This document shows, in pieces, positions 26,801-34,527 of a stretch of 64,000 nt of DNA. The DNA comes from Alteromonas sp. MMG017 (GTDB lineage: Bacteria; Pseudomonadota; Gammaproteobacteria; Enterobacterales; Alteromonadaceae), in the NCBI RefSeq assembly GCF_018100795.1, contig NZ_JAGJDY010000001.1, forward strand, positions 186,001-250,000. The letters run 5' to 3'. The notes under the pieces are model-generated. The model was not told the DNA's origin and did not search any database. It saw nothing but the letters and a program-made list of their open reading frames with translations. Positions within the stretch are counted from its first letter, which is position 1. Each line of letters begins with the position of its first letter. A program made the translations under genes and the position numbers.

Positions 26801-27690
26801 TCTGATGTGATAATTGGATTCATCCAATTAATCGCCGTAATAGTATTTCCAATAACTTTGTATAGCCCGCCTGCAGCAATCCAGATATTTTCATCGTCAG
26901 CGATAAAAATTTTACTCAGTGGTTTTCTTATTGTTAAAGCCGAATCAAAAGGATAAAAATTCTTCGTGTTTTTTTGCTCATCTATTATGTAGATACCTTC
27001 AGGCCCACCAAGATATTGCTTGAAACCAGAATAAGAAATAGCAGTCAACTTTGATAATTTGGGATAATCTTTTGTTAAAGGGTTTAGCTTCACACTCTGA
27101 CCAGCTAGATCTATCTCGATATGATAAGTTTCCGAAATCGCGTGTACTTTAGTTTGATTGTCAGAAACTAATGAATAGGCACCAGCTAAAGATTTAGATG
27201 AAATTTCATCTGCCCAATGTTGTATTTCCCTCGTCGTTCTATCAACAACATATATACCGTTGATTAATGAAAACACTAAATAGTCAGATGTTATGGCTAA
27301 ATTCCAAACACTTTTTAGATCTGAGGAATGAGAAACAAACTGTTCTGAAACTCCTGTTTCTAGATTGTATTTGAAAACACCAACCCCAAATTCACTTACC
27401 CAAAGATAGCCTTTCTCATAAGCCACATCAGAAATTATGCCCGTCTTTGAACTAGACTGGTTATAACTAACTTTTTGGGATTCTTGTCCAACAATCTGAA
27501 AAACGCCATTTTCTGCAGCAAGGAATATAGCTTCATCAACAACCTCTATATCCCATATTACACCTGCAGGGGTTCCCGCAAATACACTACGTCCGTGGAA
27601 GCTTTCGCTTCCCCCTGATGCAAAAGCATCAATACTTAGCAACGAAAAAACAACAATTGAGCCAAAAAACGAGCTCTTGACCCATTTCAT
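23809..27690 (-). CDS. hybrid two-component system sensor-regulator (HTCS) with beta-propeller and AraC output
   Basis: A 1293-residue single-protein two-component system. In order: signal peptide (1-24); a long periplasmic beta-propeller of Reg_prop type (about 30-650); a Y_Y_Y domain (about 660-745); one membrane segment (about 750-775); HisKA with the phospho-histidine in FSNVSHELRTPLQL; HATPase (NLITNAVKFTE, DNGKGID, GEGIGLSLVKEL); a receiver with the phospho-Asp in LVITDLMMPVMGG; and an AraC helix-turn-helix at the end. In Bacteroidetes this class senses oligosaccharides and switches on adjacent polysaccharide-use genes. Here the nearest candidate target is the PL7-like lyase, but a double-glycine peptide gene lies directly opposite its start. 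The gene is more AT-rich than the flanking chromosome. Confidence 0.93.
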   Translation of the reverse strand: MKWVKSSFFGSIVVFSLLSIDAFASGGSESFHGRSVFAGTPAGVIWDIEVVDEAIFLAAENGVFQIVGQESQKVSYNQSSSKTGIISDVAYEKGYLWVSEFGVGVFKYNLETGVSEQFVSHSSDLKSVWNLAITSDYLVFSLINGIYVVDRTTREIQHWADEISSKSLAGAYSLVSDNQTKVHAISETYHIEIDLAGQSVKLNPLTKDYPKLSKLTAISYSGFKQYLGGPEGIYIIDEQKNTKNFYPFDSALTIRKPLSKIFIADDENIWIAAGGLYKVIGNTITAINWMNPIITSDAIHSIVAINKLRNGELILASTQLGVIAFSDSQKAVNYLSLNEVIYQKNIRSTGITTEGVGYIKDASNSYLLKTQNGSLSPHTFKAAKCLDSYEVKFEEIYLKERGEISFCSNPHNHIINLSDDKYYAYALTDDGWKYYLADLTSILDEFDAPPFLKSSIVLSSGELMGFDADSSIHIQLSKFNWKVLPPSETGWSRITCIIEFNNTYLVCSSGSGLNEIDSTTGDISKSKLLNNSDIRFVRAGLLSSNGNFWFTTNIGLFLYSTSDDNLYQLDSDNGIWDVDFDFGGIHELNDTIIIEGDRFAYSINEKAIIKSLSDANVAPQISFLKAEWFNEEGEVDSLYPIFSNSEFTIDSSYQTLDFSVASNSYVESYKHKLEFRILGYIEDWQTHNASSMNLAISDIGYGSFELQARVQSPYSNLEYPINSLHFKISPPFYLSHYAYFLYAILMIMCVYLYRKGYLKLVASMVINTSLVQKVLGRYGAEHKNKIEALAQNKIRLFSNVSHELRTPLQLIMSELGDSKKSDSEKEKLNITALVHNVQRMENLLDQVNTVDKLGTSTLENFRLYSVDDIKIIASSLDSLVKTKRQVLDVSTRGTGTISLLKGSLESIIGNLITNAVKFTENNGIIKFSAVFDEDNLTLSVRDNGKGIDESNHQEIFKRYKRIDPSPEATGEGIGLSLVKELVAMNQGEISVDSALGKGTKFIATFPIDDIQLLNSQNLDESTDSNWEDKPAILLVDDSRQLRNHLFKLFSSTYKCLVARDGKQALDILQTHKVNLVITDLMMPVMGGLNFVEKLRDTDALNYLPIIVLTAKVDDESKERALQANVDCLLTKPIADEELMLRVRHLVALKRAPSNNLSSSDMNKSEDSCILLPELLSEKDMAFYLNFISVLEKNYQDEYFTRDKAADLLLISPRSLNRKLSELFDYNFSEFLSRFRIDKSKALLANGASVISVATSVGFAGPSYFSTTFKRIMGIPPKQYSSTLVEPHSTEHQV

Positions 27691-27743
27691 TTATATGTCC
27701 CTATATTCATATTCAATGTTCGTAGTTATTTATTATTCTCTAA

Positions 27744-27771
27744 TTGCTGAACTAGCAACACCGATTAAAAT
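27744..27771 (+). promoter_or_regulatory. putative promoter of the double-glycine peptide gene
   Basis: TTGCTG and TAAAAT are separated by 16 bp, ending 24 bp before the ATG at 27796. The -35 hexamer is part of a small palindrome TTGCT / AGCAA (27744-27758), a possible operator in the divergent region. Confidence 0.4.
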
Positions 27772-27795
27772 TAATACTACAAGAGTGATAACACT

Positions 27796-27990
27796 ATGAA
27801 TATCGAACAAAAAACAAACATTCAAGAGCTGAACGAGCAAGATTATACTAATGTCTATGGTGGAATGAGTTCTTTTGCGGTTTTTCCAAAGCCGGGTTAT
27901 AAAATTGAGCCAGAAAATCCAACTCCACCAGGCATAGGTCTAGACTCACTACACCAACAACCACTGCATACCGGCATTTTCGGCGGCTAA
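27796..27990 (+). CDS. putative double-glycine leader peptide (bacteriocin-like or signalling)
   Basis: A 64-residue ORF. Residues 1-23 have the look of a double-glycine leader: acidic and polar with ELNEQDYTNVYGG at its end, as in bacteriocin-type signal sequences cut by C39 peptidase ABC exporters. The 41-residue remainder starts MSSFAVFPKPGYK, is rich in Pro and Gly and ends GIFGG. It has no cysteine. Its last 42 bp overlap the 3' end of the HAD gene on the other strand. It is divergent from the HTCS gene by 105 bp. No exporter, immunity or maturation gene is in the window, so product and fate are unknown. Confidence 0.5.
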   Translation: MNIEQKTNIQELNEQDYTNVYGGMSSFAVFPKPGYKIEPENPTPPGIGLDSLHQQPLHTGIFGG

Positions 27991-28452
27991 TTGGTCATAA
28001 ATAAAGTCACCCACATACAGGCAGTCTTCAGGTTGTAGCTGCCAGTGATGGGCTATGTGCAGCAGTGCTGTGGGGTCGGGCTTGGCGGGGGCATCTTCTC
28101 GGGTAAGTACAAACTCTATGGGAATACGGTTATTAACTATTTTAATAGCGGTGGCTTCTCGGCAATTGCGGGTCACAATGGCGATGGGCAAATTGTTTGC
28201 TAGTACCTTATCTACCATTTGCTTACCAAGGGGTAGCCATTTGGCGTTTTGGGCGTCGCTTAGTTCGTGCTGCAATATGGCGTAGTTGGCTTTCGCTTTG
28301 TCTTGTTCGCACGGCATATTGTCGATAAACGTAAGAATATCTTCGTCTTGCGGGCAGCCTATGTCTGCTCTCATTTGCGTGAAGTTAAGGCTAGACTCAA
28401 CCAAGGTGCCATCTAAGTCAAAAATAACACCTTTAATACCGCTTAAATCCAT
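27949..28452 (-). CDS. HAD family phosphatase, possibly 3'-truncated
   Basis: A 167-residue HAD-superfamily hydrolase of the phosphoglycolate-phosphatase-like branch. Motif I is FDLDGTLVES, motif II sits at IAIVTRN, motif III is the Lys of PAKPDPTALL, and motif IV is YVGDFIYDQLAA. The protein ends soon after motif IV (AGMQWLLV), shorter than most relatives. The AT-rich islet begins at this point, so the end may have been replaced when the islet arrived. All catalytic residues remain. Confidence 0.85.
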   Translation of the reverse strand: MDLSGIKGVIFDLDGTLVESSLNFTQMRADIGCPQDEDILTFIDNMPCEQDKAKANYAILQHELSDAQNAKWLPLGKQMVDKVLANNLPIAIVTRNCREATAIKIVNNRIPIEFVLTREDAPAKPDPTALLHIAHHWQLQPEDCLYVGDFIYDQLAAENAGMQWLLV

Positions 28453-28662
28453 TCTTTGTACTCTTTAATTGCGTTTACGATTAGGCAGAACTGCTTCTCT
28501 ATTTCATTCACATTGCCAGAAAGTGGGCTGTGTTTCCGTTAACTTTTAGTTAGTTGCCCTATTTTCTGAACTCAAATTCTTTAATATCTACTAACATACG
28601 CATTCACTTTCATTTAGCATAGCCGCTCTTTTTTATAGGCTTCGTATTTTTATAGGTTACTA

Positions 28663-29553
28663 ATGGGCGTATTCGCAGCACTTGGTACAGCACTTTGTTG
28701 GGCAATAGCCGCCCGTTTGTTTCGCGGCACTGGCAACGCATTCTCCCCCCTTACCATGAATTTTTGGAAGGGCCTTATCTCTATTGCTATTTTGGCTGTC
28801 GTTATTGCGGTAGTGCAGCCAAACGCTTATGAAACCAATGCCGTACTTTGGCTACTACTAAGTGGTTTTATTGGCATTGGCATAGGCGACACTTGCTTTT
28901 TTAAGGCACTAAAATCGATAGGCGATAGCCAAGCGGTATTAGTAGCCGAAACCTTAGCGCCTTTATTTACTGCGCTTTTTGCCATGGCGTTTATTGGTGA
29001 ATGGATAACTTGGCAACAGTGGGTAGGTATTGCGATCGTGTTATTGTCGGTCGACATGGTAATAAAGGCTCGTAAACGAAATACCACACATGTATTCGCT
29101 ACTTCAGGCTATATGTATGGCGTTGGGGCTGCTTTATGCCAAGCCGTAGGTGCGGTTGTTAGCCGCGACATTTTAGGCAGTGGTGATATAGATGCCGCCA
29201 GTGCTGCCTTCTTGCGCTTGGTGGGGGGAATGTTGTTTGTCGTGCCGTTAATAGTGATCACCCGTACAAAATGGTTACCGGTATTAGCAACCAATCAACG
29301 GGTGTGGCCTGCCTTTGTACTTGCCACCTTATTGGGCACTACCGCCGCTATTTACCTTCAAATGTTTGCCTTTGCCTATGCCAAAGCTGCTGTGGTGCAA
29401 ACCCTTATCGCCACCAGCGCGTTAATGTCGCTAGGGGTTGCGTGGGTTATGGGCGAAAAAGCCACTAAGGCTACGCTGATATGGTCGGTTATTGCGTTGG
29501 TGGGTGTGGGTATTTTGGTGGGGTTTGGTGCTGGTAATGCAACTTCTCACTAA
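28663..29553 (+). CDS. EamA/DMT superfamily transporter
   Basis: A 296-residue membrane protein with ten hydrophobic helices in two EamA halves (repeats around residues 3-135 and 150-290). Blocks such as GIGIGDTCFFKALKSIGDSQ and ALIWSVIALVGVGIL are typical of drug/metabolite exporters. Substrate unknown. It is a single gene closed by a strong terminator. Confidence 0.88.
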   Translation: MGVFAALGTALCWAIAARLFRGTGNAFSPLTMNFWKGLISIAILAVVIAVVQPNAYETNAVLWLLLSGFIGIGIGDTCFFKALKSIGDSQAVLVAETLAPLFTALFAMAFIGEWITWQQWVGIAIVLLSVDMVIKARKRNTTHVFATSGYMYGVGAALCQAVGAVVSRDILGSGDIDAASAAFLRLVGGMLFVVPLIVITRTKWLPVLATNQRVWPAFVLATLLGTTAAIYLQMFAFAYAKAAVVQTLIATSALMSLGVAWVMGEKATKATLIWSVIALVGVGILVGFGAGNATSH

Positions 29554-29571
29554 TACACACATTCCTCTTTC

Positions 29572-29604
29572 AAAGCCGATGATATTTATCATCGGCTTTT
29601 TTTA
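29572..29604 (+). terminator. intrinsic terminator after the EamA gene
   Basis: Stem AAAGCCGATGAT / ATCATCGGCTTT with a short loop and a T run. Confidence 0.88.
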
Positions 29605-29721
29605 TTACCTCCCTCTTTGAAGCGCAATATTTCGCCACCATAATATAGCTATCGGTTTGTTTCACTTTATGTAACACCTAAACTTTTACCTTAGCCTTTT
29701 ACCTCAAGATAGAGACATTAT

Positions 29722-30606
29722 ATGAAACGGGTTTTCTTATTCCTTGTTACCAACTTAGCCGTAGTTTTAGTGCTAGGTGTTGTGCTAAATATTGTGTTTG
29801 CTGCCTTTGGTATTGATAACCGCAGCATCACTGGTTTATTGGTTTTCTCTGCGGTTTTCGGTTTTGGCGGTGCGCTTATTTCTTTAGCAATGTCGAAATG
29901 GATTGCTAAGCGAAGTACGGGGGCACAGGTGATTGATAACCCCACTACACCCACTGAACACTGGCTAGTGAATATGGTATCTGCCCAGGCTAAAAAAGCG
30001 AATATTGGCATGCCAGAGGTAGCAATTTACGACTCCCCTGAAATAAACGCTTTTGCAACCGGTATGAATAAGAACAATGCCTTAGTTGCCGTAAGCAGTG
30101 GCTTATTAAATGGTATGAGCGAAGATGAAGCGGAAGCTGTGCTTGCCCACGAAGTATCACATATTGCTAATGGAGACATGGTTACCCTTACGTTAATTCA
30201 AGGAGTTGTGAACACCTTTGTTATCTTCTTAGCACGGGTTATTGCCGGTGCTATTTCGAATGCCACCCGCAGCAGTAATAGCGCAGGGAGCGCCTTAGGG
30301 GGCTTTGCTTACTATGGCATTGTGTTTGTACTTGAAATGCTGTTTGGTATTTTGGCTAGTATTATTGTGATGTGGTTTTCCCGTCAGCGTGAATATCGTG
30401 CCGATGCAGGTTCAGCCAAATTAGTGGGCAGACAAAAAATGATAGCGGCGTTAACGCGTTTAAAATCGAATAGTGAAAGTCAGCTAGATGGCACTATGAT
30501 GGCCTTTGGTATTTCAGGCAAGTCTGCATTTTCAGAATTATTTATGAGCCACCCGCCCTTAGATAAACGTATAGATGTGCTCAGACGTCGCGCGAAAGCG
30601 CAATAA
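29722..30606 (+). CDS. htpX: membrane zinc metalloprotease HtpX
   Basis: A 294-residue M48B peptidase, the same length as E. coli HtpX. It has two N-terminal membrane helices, the zinc motif HEVSH in [16 protein letters not shown], two further helices, and the third zinc ligand region [17 protein letters not shown]. HtpX acts with FtsH in quality control of inner-membrane proteins. It is followed by a haloacid-dehalogenase-like gene 17 bp later, probably in the same transcript. Confidence 0.95.
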   Translation: MKRVFLFLVTNLAVVLVLGVVLNIVFAAFGIDNRSITGLLVFSAVFGFGGALISLAMSKWIAKRSTGAQVIDNPTTPTEHWLVNMVSAQAKKANIGMPEVAIYDSPEINAFATGMNKNNALVAVSSGLLNGMSEDEAEAVLAHEVSHIANGDMVTLTLIQGVVNTFVIFLARVIAGAISNATRSSNSAGSALGGFAYYGIVFVLEMLFGILASIIVMWFSRQREYRADAGSAKLVGRQKMIAALTRLKSNSESQLDGTMMAFGISGKSAFSELFMSHPPLDKRIDVLRRRAKAQ

Positions 30607-30623
30607 TAAAGGGAATTACTACT

Positions 30624-31304
30624 ATGACAGCACCTAAAGCGCTTTTTTTCGACATTAACGAAACCTTGCTTGATATGGCAGAAATGAAGCATGGCTTAGC
30701 ACCATTACTCGGTGGCAATGAAGACTTAGTCGATTTGTGGTTTGCGAATCTTCTACATCACTCTCTTGTCGATATTGCGTCTAACCAGTTTAACGATTTT
30801 ATCAACATTGGGGCGGCCGCCTTGGTGATGGTGGCACATAGTAAAGGCTTTACAGTTTCTGAAGACGAAGCCCTTAATGCCATAAAAAGCCACATTACTA
30901 AGCTTCCGGCACATGATGATGTGAAGCCAACACTTACAAAGCTTCAATCGTTGAATGTGCCTTTGGTGGCGCTGTCTAACTCCTCTATTGAAGGGCTAAA
31001 AGCGCAGCTGGAATTTGCTGGCATTAGTGAATGCTTTTCCCATGTACTAAGCACAGAACAAATTAAAACGTATAAGCCTTACCCCGATGTATATCGCTGG
31101 GCGTGCAAAGAAGTTGGCGTCGAGCCAAAAGATGCCATGATGGTAGCCGCACATGGGTGGGATGTGAGTGGTGCAAAGGCCATAGGTATGCAAACAACAT
31201 TTGTAAGCAGGCCTGGTAAAATGATGTATCCGTTAGGACTTACACCCGACTTGAACGTGGAAAATTTAACTGAGCTTGAGCAAGAAATGAAAAAGGGTGC
31301 ATAA
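30624..31304 (+). CDS. haloacid dehalogenase type II-like hydrolase
   Basis: A 226-residue HAD protein. Motif I FFDINETLLDM carries the nucleophile Asp, motif II is VALSNSS, and the segment MVAAHGWDVSGAKAIGMQTTFV closely follows the L-2-haloacid dehalogenase pattern. DINET replaces the usual DxYGT, so the substrate may differ from haloacids. AAGGGA precedes the ATG. Confidence 0.85.
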   Translation: MTAPKALFFDINETLLDMAEMKHGLAPLLGGNEDLVDLWFANLLHHSLVDIASNQFNDFINIGAAALVMVAHSKGFTVSEDEALNAIKSHITKLPAHDDVKPTLTKLQSLNVPLVALSNSSIEGLKAQLEFAGISECFSHVLSTEQIKTYKPYPDVYRWACKEVGVEPKDAMMVAAHGWDVSGAKAIGMQTTFVSRPGKMMYPLGLTPDLNVENLTELEQEMKKGA

Positions 31305-31313
31305 AGCACCCTT
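31286..31313 (-). terminator. terminator of the small exported-protein gene
   Basis: Stem AAGGGTGC / GCACCCTT overlapping the end of the convergent HAD gene; on the minus strand a T run follows. Confidence 0.7.
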
Positions 31314-31335
31314 GGTATATAACGTATAGCAGGCT

Positions 31336-31614
31336 TTAGTTATCAGTTTTAGCAACTAATTGTCTGCCTTTAAACCCATTTGTCGAACAAGATGAGCGCT
31401 TTGTTTCTAGCGCACCTAACTGGCGCTTTAACCACGACTTTTGAATTCCCGATTTCGCTGCATCCATTTCACCACTGACCCGTGAAATTTCTTTACCTAC
31501 ATTCACGCACGCTTTAGCAGTTGGCTGAAACCCGCCGTTTGCTAGGGCTGCAGAAGAAAATGCTGCAGATGATATTACCATTGCGATAGATGCGAATAGC
31601 GCTTGCTGTTTCAT
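31336..31614 (-). CDS. small exported protein of unknown function
   Basis: A 92-residue protein from ATG 31614 (GGGGA ribosome site), with a signal peptide ending AALA and a mature part of about 68 residues. Two cysteines (TAKACVNVGKE and RSSCSTNG) could form a disulfide. It is basic and helical in look. No family recognised. Confidence 0.6.
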   Translation of the reverse strand: MKQQALFASIAMVISSAAFSSAALANGGFQPTAKACVNVGKEISRVSGEMDAAKSGIQKSWLKRQLGALETKRSSCSTNGFKGRQLVAKTDN

Positions 31615-32028
31615 AAATGTCCCCAACGGCCTGATATAGTTCAAGCTCATTTATTTTCGGTAGAGAAAGGCTATGTGATGCCTTGAGTTTGTTTTAAAAC
31701 TATAGCAATTATGATCTTATTTTTAGGTGTTAGGAATGATACCTAATGATAATAAATTCAGGTATACCGTAACGTCCCATGTCTTTTATTTACCCCATCA
31801 TGTATTCGTATTACTCATGATTTTAAGAGGCGTTGCTAATGTTTCTTATATTGTTATCGACCCATTGTTAGAATTCACGAGAACCCTTCCGTAGTTGAGG
31901 TTACAGTAACAGCTTTCTGTAACAGCAATGTTATCGTGACAACGGTTCCGCGTTATTAAAACATCAAATAAATCAGCTAACAAGCTAAGTGGAAAACTTA
32001 GCGGCAACATGGAAGAAACAAAATCTTA
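31615..32028. other. intergenic region with several inverted repeats
   Basis: 414 bp without a convincing gene. It holds TTAGG / CCTAA around 31728, a GTTACAG / CTGTAAC hairpin near 31913, and GCTAAGT / ACTTAGC at 31984-32002. The last lies just after cheB and may help end the chemotaxis transcript, though it has no T run. Confidence 0.5.
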
Positions 32029-33075
32029 TTAAAGCCGTGTACCCACACCAATCGACTCTAATGTATCAAGTATAGCATCTGCTAGCGAAGCTAGCGGCGT
32101 AACGTAGGTAGCCGCATTTAATTCTATTGCCACTTTAGGCATTCCAAACACAACACAGCTTTTTTTATCTTGGCAGAACGTAGTGGCTCCTTGCTGTTTC
32201 ATTTGCAGTAAACCGTTCGCACCATCCCGCCCCATCCCTGTTAGCAACACACCTACGGCATTTGCGCCAGCATTGGTCGCTAATGAATTAAAAAGTACAT
32301 CTACAGAAGGTTTGTGCCCTGATTCTCTTGGTCCATCAGACAAGGCAATTCGATAATCTGCGCCGCTTCGCTCAACAACTAGATGTTTATCACCCGGTGC
32401 TAAATAGGCATGCCCTGGTAATAGACGCTCTCCGCCTTTTGCTTCACGGACCTCTATTTCACACAAGCTGTTTAGCCTGCGGGCGTAGGTTGTGGTAAAG
32501 CCCGGGGGCATGTGCTGGGTAATAACCGTGGCGGGCGCATTTCTAGGGAAATGCATGAGTACATCTTTAATCGCTTCTGTGCCACCAGTAGACGCCCCTA
32601 TCCCTATTACCTTTTCGCTGCCGGTATAGCGCATAGCGGCATGTTGTGATGCGCGTGATTGGGTAGGTGCACTAAGTGTGGAATGTGCCGCCATTCTAAT
32701 TTTTTCCGTTATTACCAAGCGATACTCTTCCATACCTTGCGCCACACCTAGTTTAGGTTTTGGTACAAAATCTACTGCGCCTAGTTCTAACGAACGAAGT
32801 GTAACATCTGCCCCCTTTTCGGTTAACGTAGATACCATAACCACCGGTGTAGGGCACGCTTTCATCATGACTTCTAAAAACCGCAAGCCATCCACCTTGG
32901 GCATTTCGATATCAAGGGTGATCACATTAGGCTTAAACTCTTGCACCATTTTTTTCGCTACAAACGCATCGGGAGCGGCGCCAACCAAAAGCATGTCAGC
33001 TTCATTATTAACAATTTCAGATAACAACTGCCTGATAAGTGCAGAGTCATCTACCACGAGAACTTTGATGGGCAT
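32029..33075 (-). CDS. cheB: chemotaxis protein-glutamate methylesterase CheB
   Basis: A 348-residue CheB. Receiver domain with phospho-Asp 55 (VITLDIEMPKVDG) joined to a methylesterase/deamidase domain with the catalytic Ser in GIGASTGGTEAI, His in TQHMPPGFT and Asp in GMGRDGANGL. It removes methyl groups from MCPs when phosphorylated by CheA. It is the last gene of the operon and overlaps cheD by 29 bp. Confidence 0.96.
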   Translation of the reverse strand: MPIKVLVVDDSALIRQLLSEIVNNEADMLLVGAAPDAFVAKKMVQEFKPNVITLDIEMPKVDGLRFLEVMMKACPTPVVMVSTLTEKGADVTLRSLELGAVDFVPKPKLGVAQGMEEYRLVITEKIRMAAHSTLSAPTQSRASQHAAMRYTGSEKVIGIGASTGGTEAIKDVLMHFPRNAPATVITQHMPPGFTTTYARRLNSLCEIEVREAKGGERLLPGHAYLAPGDKHLVVERSGADYRIALSDGPRESGHKPSVDVLFNSLATNAGANAVGVLLTGMGRDGANGLLQMKQQGATTFCQDKKSCVVFGMPKVAIELNAATYVTPLASLADAILDTLESIGVGTRL

Positions 33076-33679
33076 TGTCAGGCTCCGTTAGCGAGAAATC
33101 ATCGGGGTTGGCTTGCTGAGATAGCAGCGTTCGGTGGCTAGATTCACGCTCATACAAACTGGTATTATTGAAGTTTCTAATTCGCTTCATATACACATTA
33201 CCTTCATCGGGTAGAAAGTATATTTTGCGGGCGTAGTCTGACATTAAGTCGCTATTTAATAGTGGGATATTTTCTCTCGTTAAATAGTTAACAACAAACT
33301 CCGCGTTAATTCTTCCAATATCTTGTTGTACAAACCCCGCGAGCACTTTGCCTCCGCCGAAAGCTTTGGCCACCAGCTTTTCCTTTCGTGCCCCAAGCGT
33401 GATGAGCTTTTCAATAAGCATATCCATCGCATGCACGCCGTATTTAGATGCAAGGTTACTGTCTAACTCACTGGCTAAATTCAATTCAGGCAACATAAAA
33501 TGGTTCATGCCGCCAATCTTCTTTTCTGGGTCGTAAATACACGCGGCCACACAAGACCCTAAAATAGTGACTAACACCTTATTAGAAGCAGTAGCAACAT
33601 ACTGCCCGGGTAATAATTTAACGGCTTCTTTTCGAAATCGGTTGTCGAAGTAACTAATAGGTTGTTCATCTTGGCTCAT
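33047..33679 (-). CDS. cheD: chemoreceptor glutamine deamidase CheD
   Basis: A 210-residue CheD. The catalytic Cys is in TILGSCVAAC and the His in GGMNHFMLPE, with the Thr/Ser region later. CheD converts receptor glutamines to glutamates. The C-terminal tail beyond about residue 170 is longer than usual and polar. Confidence 0.94.
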   Translation of the reverse strand: MSQDEQPISYFDNRFRKEAVKLLPGQYVATASNKVLVTILGSCVAACIYDPEKKIGGMNHFMLPELNLASELDSNLASKYGVHAMDMLIEKLITLGARKEKLVAKAFGGGKVLAGFVQQDIGRINAEFVVNYLTRENIPLLNSDLMSDYARKIYFLPDEGNVYMKRIRNFNNTSLYERESSHRTLLSQQANPDDFSLTEPDNAHQSSRGR

Positions 33680-33693
33680 ACTGCTAACCCCTT

Positions 33694-34524
33694 TTAATTT
33701 GCTGGCCGATAAATAGTTTTACCCATTGGCCGTACCAACTCAGGGTACATAGTGAAGTTTTCAGAATGACCAGCTACATACATTCCCCCAGGTTTCATTA
33801 ACTTAACCATTCGGGATAAAATTTTGCGCTGGGTGTCTCGATCGAAGTAGATCATGACGTTTCGACAAAAAATAATATCTATTGGGCTTTCAATGTCCCA
33901 TGTGGGCGACATCAGGTTTAGGGTTGCAAATTGCACCATGCGCCTAAGCTCATCGGCTACACGCACTTTTCCTAGCTGCGCGCCTTTGCCTTTATAGAAA
34001 AACTGTTGGCGATAGTGAGGAGGTAATTGTTCAATGCCGCTTGCACTGTAAATTCCTGCGGCGGCTTTTTGTAACACGCGGCTGTCGATATCAGTAGCAA
34101 CAATAGACACAGGTGGAGTAAAGGTGCCATATACCGATGCCACCGTCATGGCAATGGAATAAGGCTCTTCCCCCGTACTGCTGGCAGAACACCAAATGCG
34201 TTTGGTATTAGGGTGCTTCTTTAAGTACGTTGAAAGCGCCTCAAAATGGTGGGGCTCTCTAAAGAAAGAGGTTAAGTTAGTCGTTAGCGCATTAACAAAA
34301 TGCTCTTGTTCTTGGTGGTTGTCGGCCACTACTGCCAAGTAGTCTTTAAAACGGGTTAATTTTAAAATGCGCAAGCGCCGCGCTAAGCGGCTATATACCA
34401 TGGCATCTTTGGAATCGGCTAGGCGAATACCGGCACGCTCAAACAGTAGCCGCCTAACTCTATCGAAGTCTCGCCGACTGTAGGCAAATTCCCTTTGCGC
34501 CACTACCTCGTGTAACTCCGTCAT
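33694..34524 (-). CDS. cheR: chemotaxis methyltransferase CheR
   Basis: A 276-residue S-adenosylmethionine-dependent methyltransferase. The N-terminal helical domain is followed by the SAM-binding fold with IWCSASSTGEEPYSIAM and IDIIFCRNVMIYFD. It methylates MCP glutamates. The receptor gene upstream ends in a WxxF tether that CheR can bind. It is separated from that gene by only 3 bp. Confidence 0.95.
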   Translation of the reverse strand: MTELHEVVAQREFAYSRRDFDRVRRLLFERAGIRLADSKDAMVYSRLARRLRILKLTRFKDYLAVVADNHQEQEHFVNALTTNLTSFFREPHHFEALSTYLKKHPNTKRIWCSASSTGEEPYSIAMTVASVYGTFTPPVSIVATDIDSRVLQKAAAGIYSASGIEQLPPHYRQQFFYKGKGAQLGKVRVADELRRMVQFATLNLMSPTWDIESPIDIIFCRNVMIYFDRDTQRKILSRMVKLMKPGGMYVAGHSENFTMYPELVRPMGKTIYRPAN

Positions 34525-34527
34525 ACA

